A stretch of 64,000 bases of DNA from JBPCQA01 sp050998615 (lineage in GTDB: Bacteria; Actinomycetota; Actinomycetes; Propionibacteriales; Nocardioidaceae): contig JBPCQA010000013.1 in assembly GCA_050998615.1 (NCBI GenBank), positions 1-64,000 of the forward strand. The letters run 5' to 3'. Positions 23,851 to 32,925 of the stretch are shown one piece after another; the stretch's first letter is position 1, and every line of letters begins with the position of its first letter. Both the position numbers and the translations under genes were made by a program. The notes below the pieces were generated by a model. It was not told the origin of the DNA. It worked only from the letters and a program-made list of their open reading frames with translations, and did not search any database.

Positions 23851-25481
23851 ACGACTCGACCCGGCTCGCCTCGGCCGTGATCTCGGCGCTGCTGCGAGCC
23901 GGCGTCGCCGATGTCGTGCTGGCGCCCGGGTCACGATCGGCGCCTTTGGCGATCGGGTTGCAAGCCGCCGATCGGGCCCGCCTGCTGCGCCTGCATGTGC
24001 GGGTGGACGAGCGCACCGCGGGCTTCTTGGCGCTCGGCCTGGCGAAAGGTGGTCATCGGCCGGTGGCTGTGGTGACCACGTCGGGGACAGCGGTGGCGAA
24101 TCTGCACCCTGCGGTGCTCGAGGCCCGACATGTCGGCGAGCGTCTGCTCGTCTTGTCGGCCGATCGGCCCAGCGAGCTTCGCGGCACTGGTGCCAACCAG
24201 ACCACCGACCAGGTCGGCATGTTCGGTGCCGCTGTCCCCTGTGTCGACGTGCCACCCGGCCTCTCGGAGGTTGCGGCGGGCGCGGTCACGGACGCCGTAC
24301 GTCGAGTCGGCCCGACCCAGATCAACCTGCAGTTCGCCGACCCCCTGTTGCCCGACCAGGCCTCGTCGTCGACCGCCTTTGCTGCGCCTGCCGATCCCGA
24401 TGACGGCGTGAGCCGACCGCAGCTCGCTGAACCGGATGGCTCTGTCCGGCTGGGATTTGGACCTCGCACCGTGGTCGTAGCGGGAGATGACGCCGGCCCC
24501 CCCGCACGGCTGCTCGCCCAGCGCGCTAACTGGCCGCTGCTCGCCGAGCCGACATCGGGTTCTCGAACCGGCACCCACGCGCTGCGCACCTATCGACTGC
24601 TGCTGGCGACCGAGCTTGGCGATCGGATCGAGCGGGTCGTCGTGGTGGGTCACCCGACGTTGACGCGTCCGGTGACCCGGCTGATCTCACGCCGCGACAT
24701 CGAGGTGATCTCCGTGCGTGGGGTGGCCGGCGTGTGCACCGATCCGGGGCGGCTAGCCCGCCACGTGGATGCGGTGCCAGTGGTCGAGGGCTCCGACGAT
24801 AACGCATGGCTGGCGGCCTGGCGGCAAGCGGACGCGCGGTTGGCCGCGTTGGTGGACGAGTGGGTGGCTGCCGATCCGGCGGCGCTGCCGCTGCGAGTCG
24901 CCGGTGAAGTGGCCGCGGCCGTCACCCCGGAGGCCCTGCTGGTCGTCGGCTCCTCCCAACCGATTCGCGACCTCGACATCATGGCGGCGCCGTATCCAGC
25001 CGGTCAACGTCGGCTGGTGATCGGCAACCGGGGGTTGTCCGGCATCGACGGCACGCTGTCGACGGCGATCGGCGCTGCGTTGGCGCGGCGCTCGTCGCGC
25101 TCGCTGGCGTACGTCGGGGATCTGACGTTCCTGCATGACGCGAACGCCCTGGTGTTTGGCCCCGACGAACCCCGCCCCGATCTCACGATTGTGGTCGCCA
25201 ACGACGACGGCGGCGCGATCTTCTCAACCTTGGAGCAGGGCGCCAGCTCGTTCGCGGCTGGTTTCGAGCGCGTCTTCGGCACGCCACATGGCGTGCGGCT
25301 CCGCGCGCTGTGCGAGGCCAGCCACACGGCGTACGAACGGGTCGACACGGCGGACGCATTGCGCGCGGCGTTGGCGGTCGACGCCCGCGGCATCCGCTTG
25401 TTGGAGGTCCCGCTCAGCCGGTCGGGCCGCCGCGTCCTTGCCGAACGACTTCATGACCTCGGCCGGAGCGTAAGTGCGTGA
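23847..25481 (+). CDS. menD: SEPHCHC synthase MenD
   Basis: 544-residue ThDP enzyme that joins 2-oxoglutarate-derived succinic semialdehyde to isochorismate. The N-terminal part reads LAPGSRSAPLAIG and VDERTAGFLALGLAKG (catalytic Glu). The PP domain has GNRGLSGIDGTLSTAIGAAL and, for ThDP-Mg, VGDLTFLHDANAL with VVANDDGGAIFSTL. GTG 23847 overlaps the menC stop. The last 68 bases are shared with the opposing permease gene. menB and menH are not in this window. Confidence 0.94.
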   Translation: MNDSTRLASAVISALLRAGVADVVLAPGSRSAPLAIGLQAADRARLLRLHVRVDERTAGFLALGLAKGGHRPVAVVTTSGTAVANLHPAVLEARHVGERLLVLSADRPSELRGTGANQTTDQVGMFGAAVPCVDVPPGLSEVAAGAVTDAVRRVGPTQINLQFADPLLPDQASSSTAFAAPADPDDGVSRPQLAEPDGSVRLGFGPRTVVVAGDDAGPPARLLAQRANWPLLAEPTSGSRTGTHALRTYRLLLATELGDRIERVVVVGHPTLTRPVTRLISRRDIEVISVRGVAGVCTDPGRLARHVDAVPVVEGSDDNAWLAAWRQADARLAALVDEWVAADPAALPLRVAGEVAAAVTPEALLVVGSSQPIRDLDIMAAPYPAGQRRLVIGNRGLSGIDGTLSTAIGAALARRSSRSLAYVGDLTFLHDANALVFGPDEPRPDLTIVVANDDGGAIFSTLEQGASSFAAGFERVFGTPHGVRLRALCEASHTAYERVDTADALRAALAVDARGIRLLEVPLSRSGRRVLAERLHDLGRSVSA

Positions 25482-26745
25482 TCAGCAGCCGGCCGAGCAA
25501 CCCGACGGCGAGCACCGCGGCGCCGGCGCAGGCCGCTGTGGGTGGCAACGTGACGGCCAAGACGAGGCAACCGGCGACTCCGAGGACGTTCTGGGCGCGG
25601 GGCCACCTGCGGTCAGCTTGCGGTTGCGTGTATGCCGAGGCGTTGGCGAGCGCGTAGTAGATCAGCACACCGAAGGACGAGAAACCCACCGCACCGCGCA
25701 GATCGGTGGTCAGCACCAAAATCCCGACGATCACCGCCAGCGCCACCTCGGCATGATGCGGCACGTGGAAGCGCGGATGGATGCTGCCGAGCCAGTGGGG
25801 CAGGTCGGCGTTACGTGCCATCGCCAAACCCGTGCGGCCGATGCCGGCCATCAAAGCGAGCAGCGAGCCGAGACTGGCCAGCGCGGCACCTGCGCGGATG
25901 ATCGGCTCTATGGCGCTACGCCCGGCCGTGCCGGCGGCGGTGGCTAGCGGCGAGGTAGAGCCGGCCAGCAGGTCCGGCCCGGCGACAAGCAGCGCGGCCA
26001 TGCCCACGACGGCGTACACGGTGACCGCGATGAACAGTGCCCGGGGGATCGCGCGTGGGATCGTGGTGGCCGGGTCTTTGACCTCCTCGCCCATGGTGGC
26101 GATCCGGGCATAGCCGGCGAACGCGAAAAAGAGCAGGCCGGCCGATTGCAGAATCAGGTAGACGCCATGGCCGTCTGAGGCCGACCATCTGTCGAGATGG
26201 GACAGATCAACCGAGGCGCTGGTGAGCACCGCGACAACGAACACGGTCAACGCCGTCAGCGTGAAACCCACCAGGATGCGGGTTGCCGCGGCGGTCCTGC
26301 TGACCCCGAGATAGTTCAACGCGGCGACCACGATGACGGCGGCCAGCGCGATAACCCGCTGCAGCCACAGCGGCCCGGGGACGGCGTACGCGAAGGTCAG
26401 CGCCATCACGGCGCACGATGCGGTCTTGCCGATCACGAAGGCCCACCCAGCCGTGAAGCCCCACCAGGCGCCCAGCCGTTCGCGGCCGTACACGTACGTG
26501 CCACCGGATACGGGGTAGACGGCCGCCAGTTGGGCGGATGCCACCGCGTTGCAGTACGCGATCACGGCGGCGATCGCCAAGCCGATCAACAGTCCGCTGC
26601 CGGCCGCCCGTGCCGCCGGGCCAAACGCCACGAAAACCCCGGCACCGATCATCGAACCGAGCCCGATCACGATCGCGTCACCGGTGCCCATCCGCCGCGA
26701 CAGACCGGGAGTGGAGACCGAAGCGGCGGGACCGGGCTCAGTCAC
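25414..26745 (-). CDS. APC-family amino acid/polyamine permease
   Basis: 443 residues with about 12 hydrophobic helices. The first carries the family signature IGLGSMIGAGVFVAFGPAA (helix 1), and FAFAGYARIATMGEEVKDP matches the conserved helix 6 to loop region. It imports an amino acid or related amine; the substrate cannot be read from sequence. It starts at GTG 26745. Its 3' end overlaps the 3' end of menD by 68 bases on the opposite strand, so no terminator fits between them. The methyltransferase gene ends five bases upstream, suggesting co-transcription. Confidence 0.88.
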   Translation of the reverse strand: MTEPGPAASVSTPGLSRRMGTGDAIVIGLGSMIGAGVFVAFGPAARAAGSGLLIGLAIAAVIAYCNAVASAQLAAVYPVSGGTYVYGRERLGAWWGFTAGWAFVIGKTASCAVMALTFAYAVPGPLWLQRVIALAAVIVVAALNYLGVSRTAAATRILVGFTLTALTVFVVAVLTSASVDLSHLDRWSASDGHGVYLILQSAGLLFFAFAGYARIATMGEEVKDPATTIPRAIPRALFIAVTVYAVVGMAALLVAGPDLLAGSTSPLATAAGTAGRSAIEPIIRAGAALASLGSLLALMAGIGRTGLAMARNADLPHWLGSIHPRFHVPHHAEVALAVIVGILVLTTDLRGAVGFSSFGVLIYYALANASAYTQPQADRRWPRAQNVLGVAGCLVLAVTLPPTAACAGAAVLAVGLLGRLLITHLRSGRGHEVVRQGRGGPTG

Positions 26746-26750
26746 TGTTG

Positions 26751-27416
26751 TCAGCGAGGCTCGGCCGCTGCGCCACCGGGCGCCCGGGTAGTGGCATGGA
26801 TTGCGGAGGCCTCATGTCGGTTTCCGTTCTGATCGACGTGATGCATGGTCGAGGGGTGCGTGCGGGCGGAGAAGGCGAATCGCTCGCCCGGGGCGGTGAC
26901 GCGCACTTGAATGTCGAGGAAGCCGGCCTCGGCGAGACGGCGCGGCAGCATGTCAGGGTCAACCGGCACGTAAGTGTCGGCGCCGTGGAACTTGCGCAGC
27001 CCCGGGCTGGCGACGCTATCGGATCCGGCGAAGACGCCTCCTGGGGCCAGCACCCTGCGGGCCTCGGCGAACAGCGCATCTTGCGCCGAAGTGGACGAGA
27101 CGTGATGAAGCATGGTGAAGCAGACGACCGCGTCGAACCGGCCGGCCGTGAACGGCATGTTCGCGCCGCTGCCGGGCACGACCGCGACGCTTGGGAACTT
27201 GCGGGTCAGGTCCGCTGCCATTGCCTCGTCTAGCTCGATCGCGGTCAGACAGTTGGTGAGTTGGGAGAGCCGGCTGGTCGCGGCGCCGTACCCGGGGCCG
27301 ATCTCCAAGACGTTTCGGACGATCACCACGTCAAGAAGCGTCTCGGGCAGCACCACATCGGCGATGTGGCGGCCCCATGTCGAGGAGGAACACAGTGCAG
27401 CATGGCTCTTGTTCAT
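26751..27416 (-). CDS. class I SAM-dependent methyltransferase
   Basis: 221 residues. SAM motif I is VLEIGPGYGAATSRL near residue 37, the acidic strand-2 end is TAIELDE, motif post-I continues to FDAVVCFTMLHHVSS, and ARRVLAPGGVFAG follows. Target unknown; it belongs to the broad Methyltransf_11 group. ATG 27416 is chosen because GAGGTG lies about eight bases upstream; a frame extension of 30 codons runs through a hairpin repeat and is unlikely to be translated. A clear promoter lies at 27515-27543. Downstream APC permease and upstream TetR gene are in the same direction, so a small drug- or metabolite-response cassette is possible. Confidence 0.8.
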   Translation of the reverse strand: MNKSHAALCSSSTWGRHIADVVLPETLLDVVIVRNVLEIGPGYGAATSRLSQLTNCLTAIELDEAMAADLTRKFPSVAVVPGSGANMPFTAGRFDAVVCFTMLHHVSSTSAQDALFAEARRVLAPGGVFAGSDSVASPGLRKFHGADTYVPVDPDMLPRRLAEAGFLDIQVRVTAPGERFAFSARTHPSTMHHVDQNGNRHEASAIHATTRAPGGAAAEPR

Positions 27417-27436
27417 CGATGTGTCACCTCGGTCTC

Positions 27437-27491
27437 GGCCCACTTGTCCGACGCTCCGAGGGCTGGGGCACTCAGGGGGGTCGGACAACTC
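27437..27491. repeat. hairpin repeat copy A in the methyltransferase leader
   Basis: TTGTCCGAC (27444-27452) and GTCGGACAA (27480-27488) are perfect 9-bp arms around a 27-base loop containing CTCCGAGGGC. It lies between the methyltransferase promoter and its start codon, so it would be transcribed. A sister copy is at 27577-27624. Confidence 0.7.
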
Positions 27492-27514
27492 CCTTGCTAC
27501 GGTCATGATCCACT

Positions 27515-27543
27515 AATGTAATGCTGGCGTTTCACTTTGGCAA
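27515..27543 (-). promoter_or_regulatory. promoter of the methyltransferase gene
   Basis: On the minus strand TTGCCA (27543-27538) and TACATT (27520-27515) are separated by exactly 17 bases, a near-consensus housekeeping promoter. The expected start site near 27508 gives a leader of about 90 bases that contains hairpin copy A. Confidence 0.6.
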
Positions 27544-27576
27544 GAGCCCAATGCGCAACGGTGGGCGCGCCGGTTC

Positions 27577-27624
27577 GGCCGACTTGTCCGACTCTCCGAG
27601 GGCACCCTGTGAGTCGGACGACTC
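27577..27624. repeat. hairpin repeat copy B between the tetR stop and the methyltransferase promoter
   Basis: It shares GGCC-ACTTGTCCGAC-CTCCGAGGGC with copy A (a few bases differ). Its arms are TTGTCCGAC (27584-27592) and GTCGGACGA (27613-27621). It starts 12 bases past the end of the tetR-like gene, so it could be that gene's terminator or one of two operator sites flanking the promoter. Confidence 0.65.
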
Positions 27625-27635
27625 GCGCTGCCCGG

Positions 27636-28196
27636 TCAGGTTTGGCCGATGCCGTGCAGGATCAGCTCGAGCAACATCGTCCTGGCTCGGTTGCGGGACC
27701 ACTGATGGCGGCCTCGTAGGTGCGTGTAGGTCCACGCGACCGTGTTGAAAACGACATCGGCGACGTCGTCGATGTTGCCGCGGGGCTGCAATGACCCGTC
27801 TTGACGTCCCTCGCGTAGGAAGCGCACGAACGGGTCCAGGTAGGCAACCTGTTTGGCTCCCGGATGATCTTGATGAAACACGGTGTCCGACGCCAGCATC
27901 AGCGTGAGGTGACGGTCGATCACCTCACAAAGGCCCGTGATAGCCCGCACCAGACGGTCTCGACCGGTTCCCGCGGCCGTCAGCACCGGCCACATGGTTT
28001 CCAGGTAGTCATCGGCGACGGCGCCGAGCAGGGCGGCGAGTAGGGTCTCCTGGCTCACTCCCTGTCGCCAGAGCGTGACACGGGACCGGCCGGCCCGCTC
28101 GGCGACGCGTTCAAGGCTAACGCCCTGCCAGCCGGTTTCGGCTAGCACTGACACTGTGGCGTCCAGCAGCCTCTGGTCCGGTGCGGTGTCTGCCAC
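27636..28196 (-). CDS. TetR/AcrR-family transcriptional regulator
   Basis: 186 residues. The N-terminal HTH reads LLDATVSVLAETGWQGVSLE then RVAERAGRSRVTLWRQGVS, the TetR recognition helix; the C-terminal ligand domain is variable. The effector is unknown. It probably acts on the neighbouring methyltransferase/permease genes or on itself. GTG 28196 lies seven bases after TATTGT (28209-28204 on this strand), so its mRNA is probably leaderless. Confidence 0.87.
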   Translation of the reverse strand: MADTAPDQRLLDATVSVLAETGWQGVSLERVAERAGRSRVTLWRQGVSQETLLAALLGAVADDYLETMWPVLTAAGTGRDRLVRAITGLCEVIDRHLTLMLASDTVFHQDHPGAKQVAYLDPFVRFLREGRQDGSLQPRGNIDDVADVVFNTVAWTYTHLRGRHQWSRNRARTMLLELILHGIGQT

Positions 28197-28348
28197 GCCT
28201 GGAACAATATCCGATGCTCTTACGGAGCGTCCTTGTTACATTGATAATCCGCCGGATGACCGGACCGCTCAACCGCGAGCACCTGGCAAAGGTCTGAGCC
28301 GGTTCGAGCGGATCGCTCGTCTTGGCCAGCGGTGATCCGCCGCTGCGG

Positions 28349-28354
28349 TAAGGT
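28349..28354 (+). promoter_or_regulatory. -10 box of the Tricorn gene
   Basis: TAAGGT ends eight bases before GTG 28363, and no Shine-Dalgarno site is present, which fits a leaderless or near-leaderless transcript. Confidence 0.4.
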
Positions 28355-28362
28355 TCGGCAGC

Positions 28363-31300
28363 GTGACTACGGACTCCTACATCCGCTATCCGAACATCCG
28401 CGGCGACGCCATCGTTTTCGTAGCCGAGAACGACATCTGGCTAACGACCAGCGACGGTGGCCGCGCCTATCGCGTCAGCGCCGACCAGGCACCGGCGAAG
28501 TCGCCGCGCATATCACCTGATGGAGCCCTGGTGGCTTGGACCGCCAGCCGTGACGGCGCCAACGAGGTGTACGTCGCTCCCATCGATGGGGGAGTCTCGC
28601 GTCGGCTGACGTTTTGGGGTCAAGACCGCACCCTCGTGCGCGGATGGGTCAGCAACAATGAGGTGCTGGTCGTGAGCACGGCTGGAGAAGCCGAGCGGTC
28701 GCGCAGCTTCGCTCACGCGGTGCCCGTGGACAACGGTCCGAGCCGCCGGTTGCCCTATGGCTGGATAGACGACATCGCCTTGGGCCCTGACGGTGGCGTG
28801 CTGTTGTCCACATCGACGACCGTGGAACCCGCGTGGTGGAAGCGCTACCGCGGCGGCACCGCTGCCCAGTTGTGGCTGGATCTGACCGGTGACGGGGAGT
28901 TCAAGCGAGTCTTCGCGGACCTGCCGTCGAGCCTGGTGAGCCCGCTGTGGACGCGCGACCTGGAGGAAAAGCCACGCCTCGGCTTCATCTCCGATCACGA
29001 ACGTCGCGGACAGATCTACAGCGTCGCGCTCGGCCGCCGATCCCCGAATTCGTCGGGGCTGGTGCGCCTTACCGACCACGACTTCTACGCGCGGCATGCC
29101 AGCTCCGACGGCCAGCGCGTCGTATATGTCGCCGGTGGTGCGCTGCATCAACTCGACTCTTTGGATGTCGGAGCAGAGCCCCGCGAGCTCGACGTGCGCC
29201 TCGGTGGCCCGCGCACTTCTCTTCAGCCGATGACGATCAAGGTCGACGCCACGAAGCTGGGAGCCGTCAGCCCCGACCAGACCGGTCGCGCCAGCGCGAT
29301 CGAGACGCGCGGCGGCGTTCACTGGTTGACCCATCGAGACGGCCCGGTGCGCGCGCTTGCCGATGAGCCCGGAGTACGGCGGCGGCTTCCGGTCGTGCTC
29401 GGCGACACCGGGCGGGTCGCTTGGATCACCGACGAGCAAGGCGATGACGCCGTCGAGATCACCGATGTCGACAGCGCGGACGCCAGCCGGCGAGTGCTGG
29501 TCACCGCCGGCAAGCTCGGCCGGGTGCTCGAGATGACCGCCGCACCGAACGGCCGGCATCTGGCGATCGCCAGCCACGACGGCCGGCTGCTCTGCGTCGA
29601 CGTGCCGACCGGAGCCTCGAACCAGGCGACTCGAGTCAAGGAGATTGACAACACCGCGAACGGTGACATGACCGGGCTGGTGTTCTCCCCCGACTCCAAC
29701 TGGCTCGCCTGGTCTGCTCCGGGAGTGGAGCCGCTTCGCCAGATCCGGATGGCGGAAATCGGCCGCAGCCGCAGTCGCGCCTTCGACGTCACGCCACTGC
29801 GCTTTACCGACACCAACCCCGTCTTCACCCTCGACGGAAAGCATCTGGCGTTCTTGTCGATCCGCAGCCTGGACCCGGTCTACGACGCCTTCGTATTTGA
29901 CCTCTCCTTCCCGAATGGATGTCGTCCCCATATCGTGCCGTTGGCGGCCGACACTCCGTCTCCGTTCGATCCCCGGGTGGGCGGCCTGCCAGTCGAGGAC
30001 ACGACGGGCCAGGGCCCGGCGGGCGGAAAGACTGCCGGCAAGGACGCCGCCAGTGGCGACACCGGCGCGCGGGCTCGTGTCACTGACCGGGCCGACGCGA
30101 CCGCCAAGTCGATCCAACCTCCGGTCACCTCGGTCGACACCGAGGGGTTGCACCAGCGGATCACCGCTGTGCCGGTGGCCGGTGGCCGCTATTTTTGCCT
30201 GCAGGCCGTGCAAGGTGGCTTGGTGTGGCTCAACCAGCCACTGCGAGTAGAGCTCGGTGACGACCTGCCCCGAATCGAGGACGAACCGGTGCGCTCCTCC
30301 TTGGAGCATCTGGATCTGACCACCGGCAAGACCCAGGTCCTGGCGGAGGCGGCCGACTCGGTCGACGTGAGCGGCGACGGCGCCAGGATCGTCGTACGCG
30401 ACAAGGAAGCCCTGAAGGTGCTGCCGGCCAACCGGAAGGTGGAAAAGCGCGAGGACGGCGGTGACAACCCGGACGTGGTCGACGTCGATCTGGGGAGAGT
30501 CCGGATCCAGGTCTATCGCAGGGCTGAGTGGACACAGATGTTCCACGAGGCATGGCGACTGATGCGAGACCATTTCTGGCGGGCGGACATGGGCGGTGTC
30601 GACTGGGCGGGTGCCCGCGACCGCTATGCGCCTTTGTTGGAGCGCCTGGGTTCGCACGACGACCTTGTCGACGTGATCTGGGAGATGCACGGCGAGCTCG
30701 GCTCGTCGCACGCCTACTGCATGCCTCCGCAGCCTGACTACGAGCCTGGCCGTCGTCAGGGGCTGCTCGGTGCGGATCTGGACTTCGACGGTGACCGTTG
30801 GAAGATCACCCGGATCGTACCCGGTGAGTCTTCGGAACGTCGCGCTCGCTCGCCGTTGACGGCGCCGGGGGTCGCGGTGCGCGTCGGCGACGCGATCGTC
30901 GCGGTCGACGGTCGGCCGACCACGGCGACCGCCAGCCCGGCCTCGCTGCTGGTGGGGACGTCGAGCAAGCCGGTCGAGCTCACCATCGCGCCGAGGGGGG
31001 GCGGCCCGAGGCGGCGCGTGGTCGTCGTACCGCTCGCCGATGAGCTTCCGCTGCGCTATCAAGACTGGGTCAACGATCGCCGCGACTACGTGCATGCCCA
31101 GTCCAACGGTCGGGTCGGATACCTCCACGTGCCCGACATGGTGTCGGGAGGATGGGCGCAGCTGCACCGCGACCTGCGCACCGAAGTGGGCCGAGACGCG
31201 TTGATCGTGGACGTGCGCGCCAACCGCGGTGGGCACACGTCACAGCTGGTGGTGGAGAAGCTGGCCCGCAAGATCATCGGCTGGGATCTGGCCCGCGGCT

Positions 31301-31713
31301 ACCCACCGGAGTCCTACCCGCTCGATGCGCGACGCGGGCCGATGGTCACGGTCACCGACATGTACGCCGGATCAGACGGCGACATCGTGACCGCGGCGAT
31401 TCAGGCGCTGGAGCTCGGCACCGTGGTCGGCACCCGCACTTGGGGAGGCGTGATCGGCATCGACGGCCGCTACCAACTCGTCGACGGCACCTCGGTGACC
31501 CAGCCGCGCTACTCGTTCTGGTTCGCGAAGTTCGGTTGGGGAGTCGAGAACTACGGCGTCGACCCTGACATCGAGGTGGTTGCGACTCCACAAGACCGGG
31601 TACGCCGCAACGACGTACAGCTCGACTACGCGCTCAAGCTGGTTCAAGACCAGCTCAAGAAGACACCAGCACTCAAGCCGCCTCGACTGCCCGAGCTTAA
31701 GAACGGACTCTAG
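28363..31713 (+). CDS. Tricorn protease homologue (S41 family peptidase, 1116 aa)
   Basis: Very large cytosolic protease with Tricorn architecture: an N-terminal six-bladed beta-propeller, a second propeller (to about residue 670, with a Gly/Lys-rich linker near 545-580), a C1 helical domain with the catalytic His in HGELGSSHAYC, a PDZ domain (about 800-880) and the C2 catalytic domain with DMYAGSDGDIVTAAIQ, where Ser-Asp matches the archaeal S965-D966 pair. TRTWGGVIGIDGRY holds the oxyanion and specificity loops. Tricorn trims peptides made by the proteasome or other proteases. It stands alone between the TetR gene and a methyltransferase. GTG 28363 is supported by TAAGGT eight bases upstream. 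Confidence 0.92.
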   Translation: MTTDSYIRYPNIRGDAIVFVAENDIWLTTSDGGRAYRVSADQAPAKSPRISPDGALVAWTASRDGANEVYVAPIDGGVSRRLTFWGQDRTLVRGWVSNNEVLVVSTAGEAERSRSFAHAVPVDNGPSRRLPYGWIDDIALGPDGGVLLSTSTTVEPAWWKRYRGGTAAQLWLDLTGDGEFKRVFADLPSSLVSPLWTRDLEEKPRLGFISDHERRGQIYSVALGRRSPNSSGLVRLTDHDFYARHASSDGQRVVYVAGGALHQLDSLDVGAEPRELDVRLGGPRTSLQPMTIKVDATKLGAVSPDQTGRASAIETRGGVHWLTHRDGPVRALADEPGVRRRLPVVLGDTGRVAWITDEQGDDAVEITDVDSADASRRVLVTAGKLGRVLEMTAAPNGRHLAIASHDGRLLCVDVPTGASNQATRVKEIDNTANGDMTGLVFSPDSNWLAWSAPGVEPLRQIRMAEIGRSRSRAFDVTPLRFTDTNPVFTLDGKHLAFLSIRSLDPVYDAFVFDLSFPNGCRPHIVPLAADTPSPFDPRVGGLPVEDTTGQGPAGGKTAGKDAASGDTGARARVTDRADATAKSIQPPVTSVDTEGLHQRITAVPVAGGRYFCLQAVQGGLVWLNQPLRVELGDDLPRIEDEPVRSSLEHLDLTTGKTQVLAEAADSVDVSGDGARIVVRDKEALKVLPANRKVEKREDGGDNPDVVDVDLGRVRIQVYRRAEWTQMFHEAWRLMRDHFWRADMGGVDWAGARDRYAPLLERLGSHDDLVDVIWEMHGELGSSHAYCMPPQPDYEPGRRQGLLGADLDFDGDRWKITRIVPGESSERRARSPLTAPGVAVRVGDAIVAVDGRPTTATASPASLLVGTSSKPVELTIAPRGGGPRRRVVVVPLADELPLRYQDWVNDRRDYVHAQSNGRVGYLHVPDMVSGGWAQLHRDLRTEVGRDALIVDVRANRGGHTSQLVVEKLARKIIGWDLARGYPPESYPLDARRGPMVTVTDMYAGSDGDIVTAAIQALELGTVVGTRTWGGVIGIDGRYQLVDGTSVTQPRYSFWFAKFGWGVENYGVDPDIEVVATPQDRVRRNDVQLDYALKLVQDQLKKTPALKPPRLPELKNGL

Positions 31714-31738
31714 GTCGCAGCCGTCAGCATTGCCCGAA

Positions 31739-31763
31739 CACACCCGCAGACCGCGGGGGTGTG
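31739..31763 (+). terminator. hairpin after the Tricorn gene
   Basis: CACACCCGC (31739-31747) can pair with GCGGGGGTGTG (31753-31763), leaving two bulged G. It begins 25 bases after the stop and has no U-run. The remaining 220 bases to the next gene show no coding signal. Confidence 0.5.
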
Positions 31764-31981
31764 CACCGAAGCGGACGAATAGCGCCTCGCCATTTGGTCT
31801 CCCTCGCCAAAGCCATCGTCACACTCGCGGCCATCGTCAGGAGTGGCGCCCGTGGGAGAAGCGCCGGAATCGTTGTCGCTTTGAGTTGACCCCAGGTGGG
31901 CCGGCGATCCCAAGGACGGCCCTTCCCCGCAGCACTGTTGGGCTCGGCGTCAGTCGGTGCCACTCGGCGCGTTGAAACACT

Positions 31982-32803
31982 TCATGCTCCAGTCGCGCGT
32001 GGCGGCCCTACCAGGTCGCGGGATCTCCAGTGTCGCGCGGTCGCGCGCCAGCATTGGGTGCGGTAGGGCAACCACACATGTTTCGGCACGTCCGCCGCCT
32101 CGTCGTGGCCGGCCGTTTCGTCGTACAGGCGGGTCACGTCGGCGCAGAGTCGACGCCGGCGCTGCGCATCGAGCTCAATGACGTAGGAGCGTGAAGACAC
32201 CAGCCCGATCAGGCCCGTCAGGTCGAGTGCCTGGGCGGAGGAAAACTCGGCGTACTCCATTTCGCGGAACAGCGAAGACTCCGCCAGCGCCGTCACCGAT
32301 CCGGTGCCCCAGTCTTCGCCGAGGTCAGGCGGTTGTACGCCGCGCAGCAGATCGCCGAGCCGCTGCACCCAGGGCATGGTCTCGTCCCGGCTGTTCCATA
32401 CCAACCCCAGCCGGCCGGCCGGCTGCAAGACTCGGCTGATCTCGGGCAGTGCTCGGCCCGGCTCGAACCAGTGGAATGCGGTGCCGACGGTCACGACGTC
32501 AAAGCTCGCTGCCGCAAACGGCAGCTCCTCGGCGATCGATTGCAGCACTCGGCCGGTGCTTCCGGCGGCTCCCAGCTGCCGCAGCATCGCCAAGCTCAAG
32601 TCGGCGGCGACAACGCTATGCCCGGCCGAGCGGAGCCCGGCGGCTAGTGCACCCGCACCGGCTGCCAGGTCCAGCACGTCGGCCCGCCGGCCCCCCACCA
32701 TCCACGTCACTGCCTCGGCGGGATAACCCGGCCGATGAGCCGCATACCCGGGCGCATCGTGTCCAAAACTTGCCGCCAGGGTCGTCTTGTCTTCGGGCCT
32801 CAT
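31982..32803 (-). CDS. class I SAM-dependent methyltransferase (Methyltransf_11 type)
   Basis: 273 residues. Motif I is VLDLAAGAGALAAGLRSAGH near residue 43, strand 2 ends VVAADLS, and motif II region FDVVTVGTAFHWFEPGRAL is followed by RVLQPAGRLGLVWNSRDE. This pattern is common among small-molecule methyltransferases resembling UbiE/BioC; the target is not evident. ATG 32803 lies eight bases after TACACT (32817-32812), suggesting a leaderless mRNA from its own promoter. It is transcribed away from menF, which lies upstream in the same direction 122 bases away. Confidence 0.83.
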   Translation of the reverse strand: MRPEDKTTLAASFGHDAPGYAAHRPGYPAEAVTWMVGGRRADVLDLAAGAGALAAGLRSAGHSVVAADLSLAMLRQLGAAGSTGRVLQSIAEELPFAAASFDVVTVGTAFHWFEPGRALPEISRVLQPAGRLGLVWNSRDETMPWVQRLGDLLRGVQPPDLGEDWGTGSVTALAESSLFREMEYAEFSSAQALDLTGLIGLVSSRSYVIELDAQRRRRLCADVTRLYDETAGHDEAADVPKHVWLPYRTQCWRATARHWRSRDLVGPPRATGA

Positions 32804-32925
32804 TGCCCCGAAGTGTAGGACCGTGCTGCGGTTTCGCGCTGTGGCTGAAGGTCGACCACCTGAGGGGATGGGTTCCGTTCAGCCGTTGCGGCACTGGCGC
32901 CGTTCAGCGTTGGCGACGGGTTGGG

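Noticed and set aside
28513..31236. 907-codon open frame antisense to the Tricorn gene
   Set aside because: It mirrors the codon structure of the coding strand, is composed of low-hydrophobicity Arg/Gly/Asp/His-rich sequence and has no recognisable domain. Long antisense frames are expected in GC-rich DNA.
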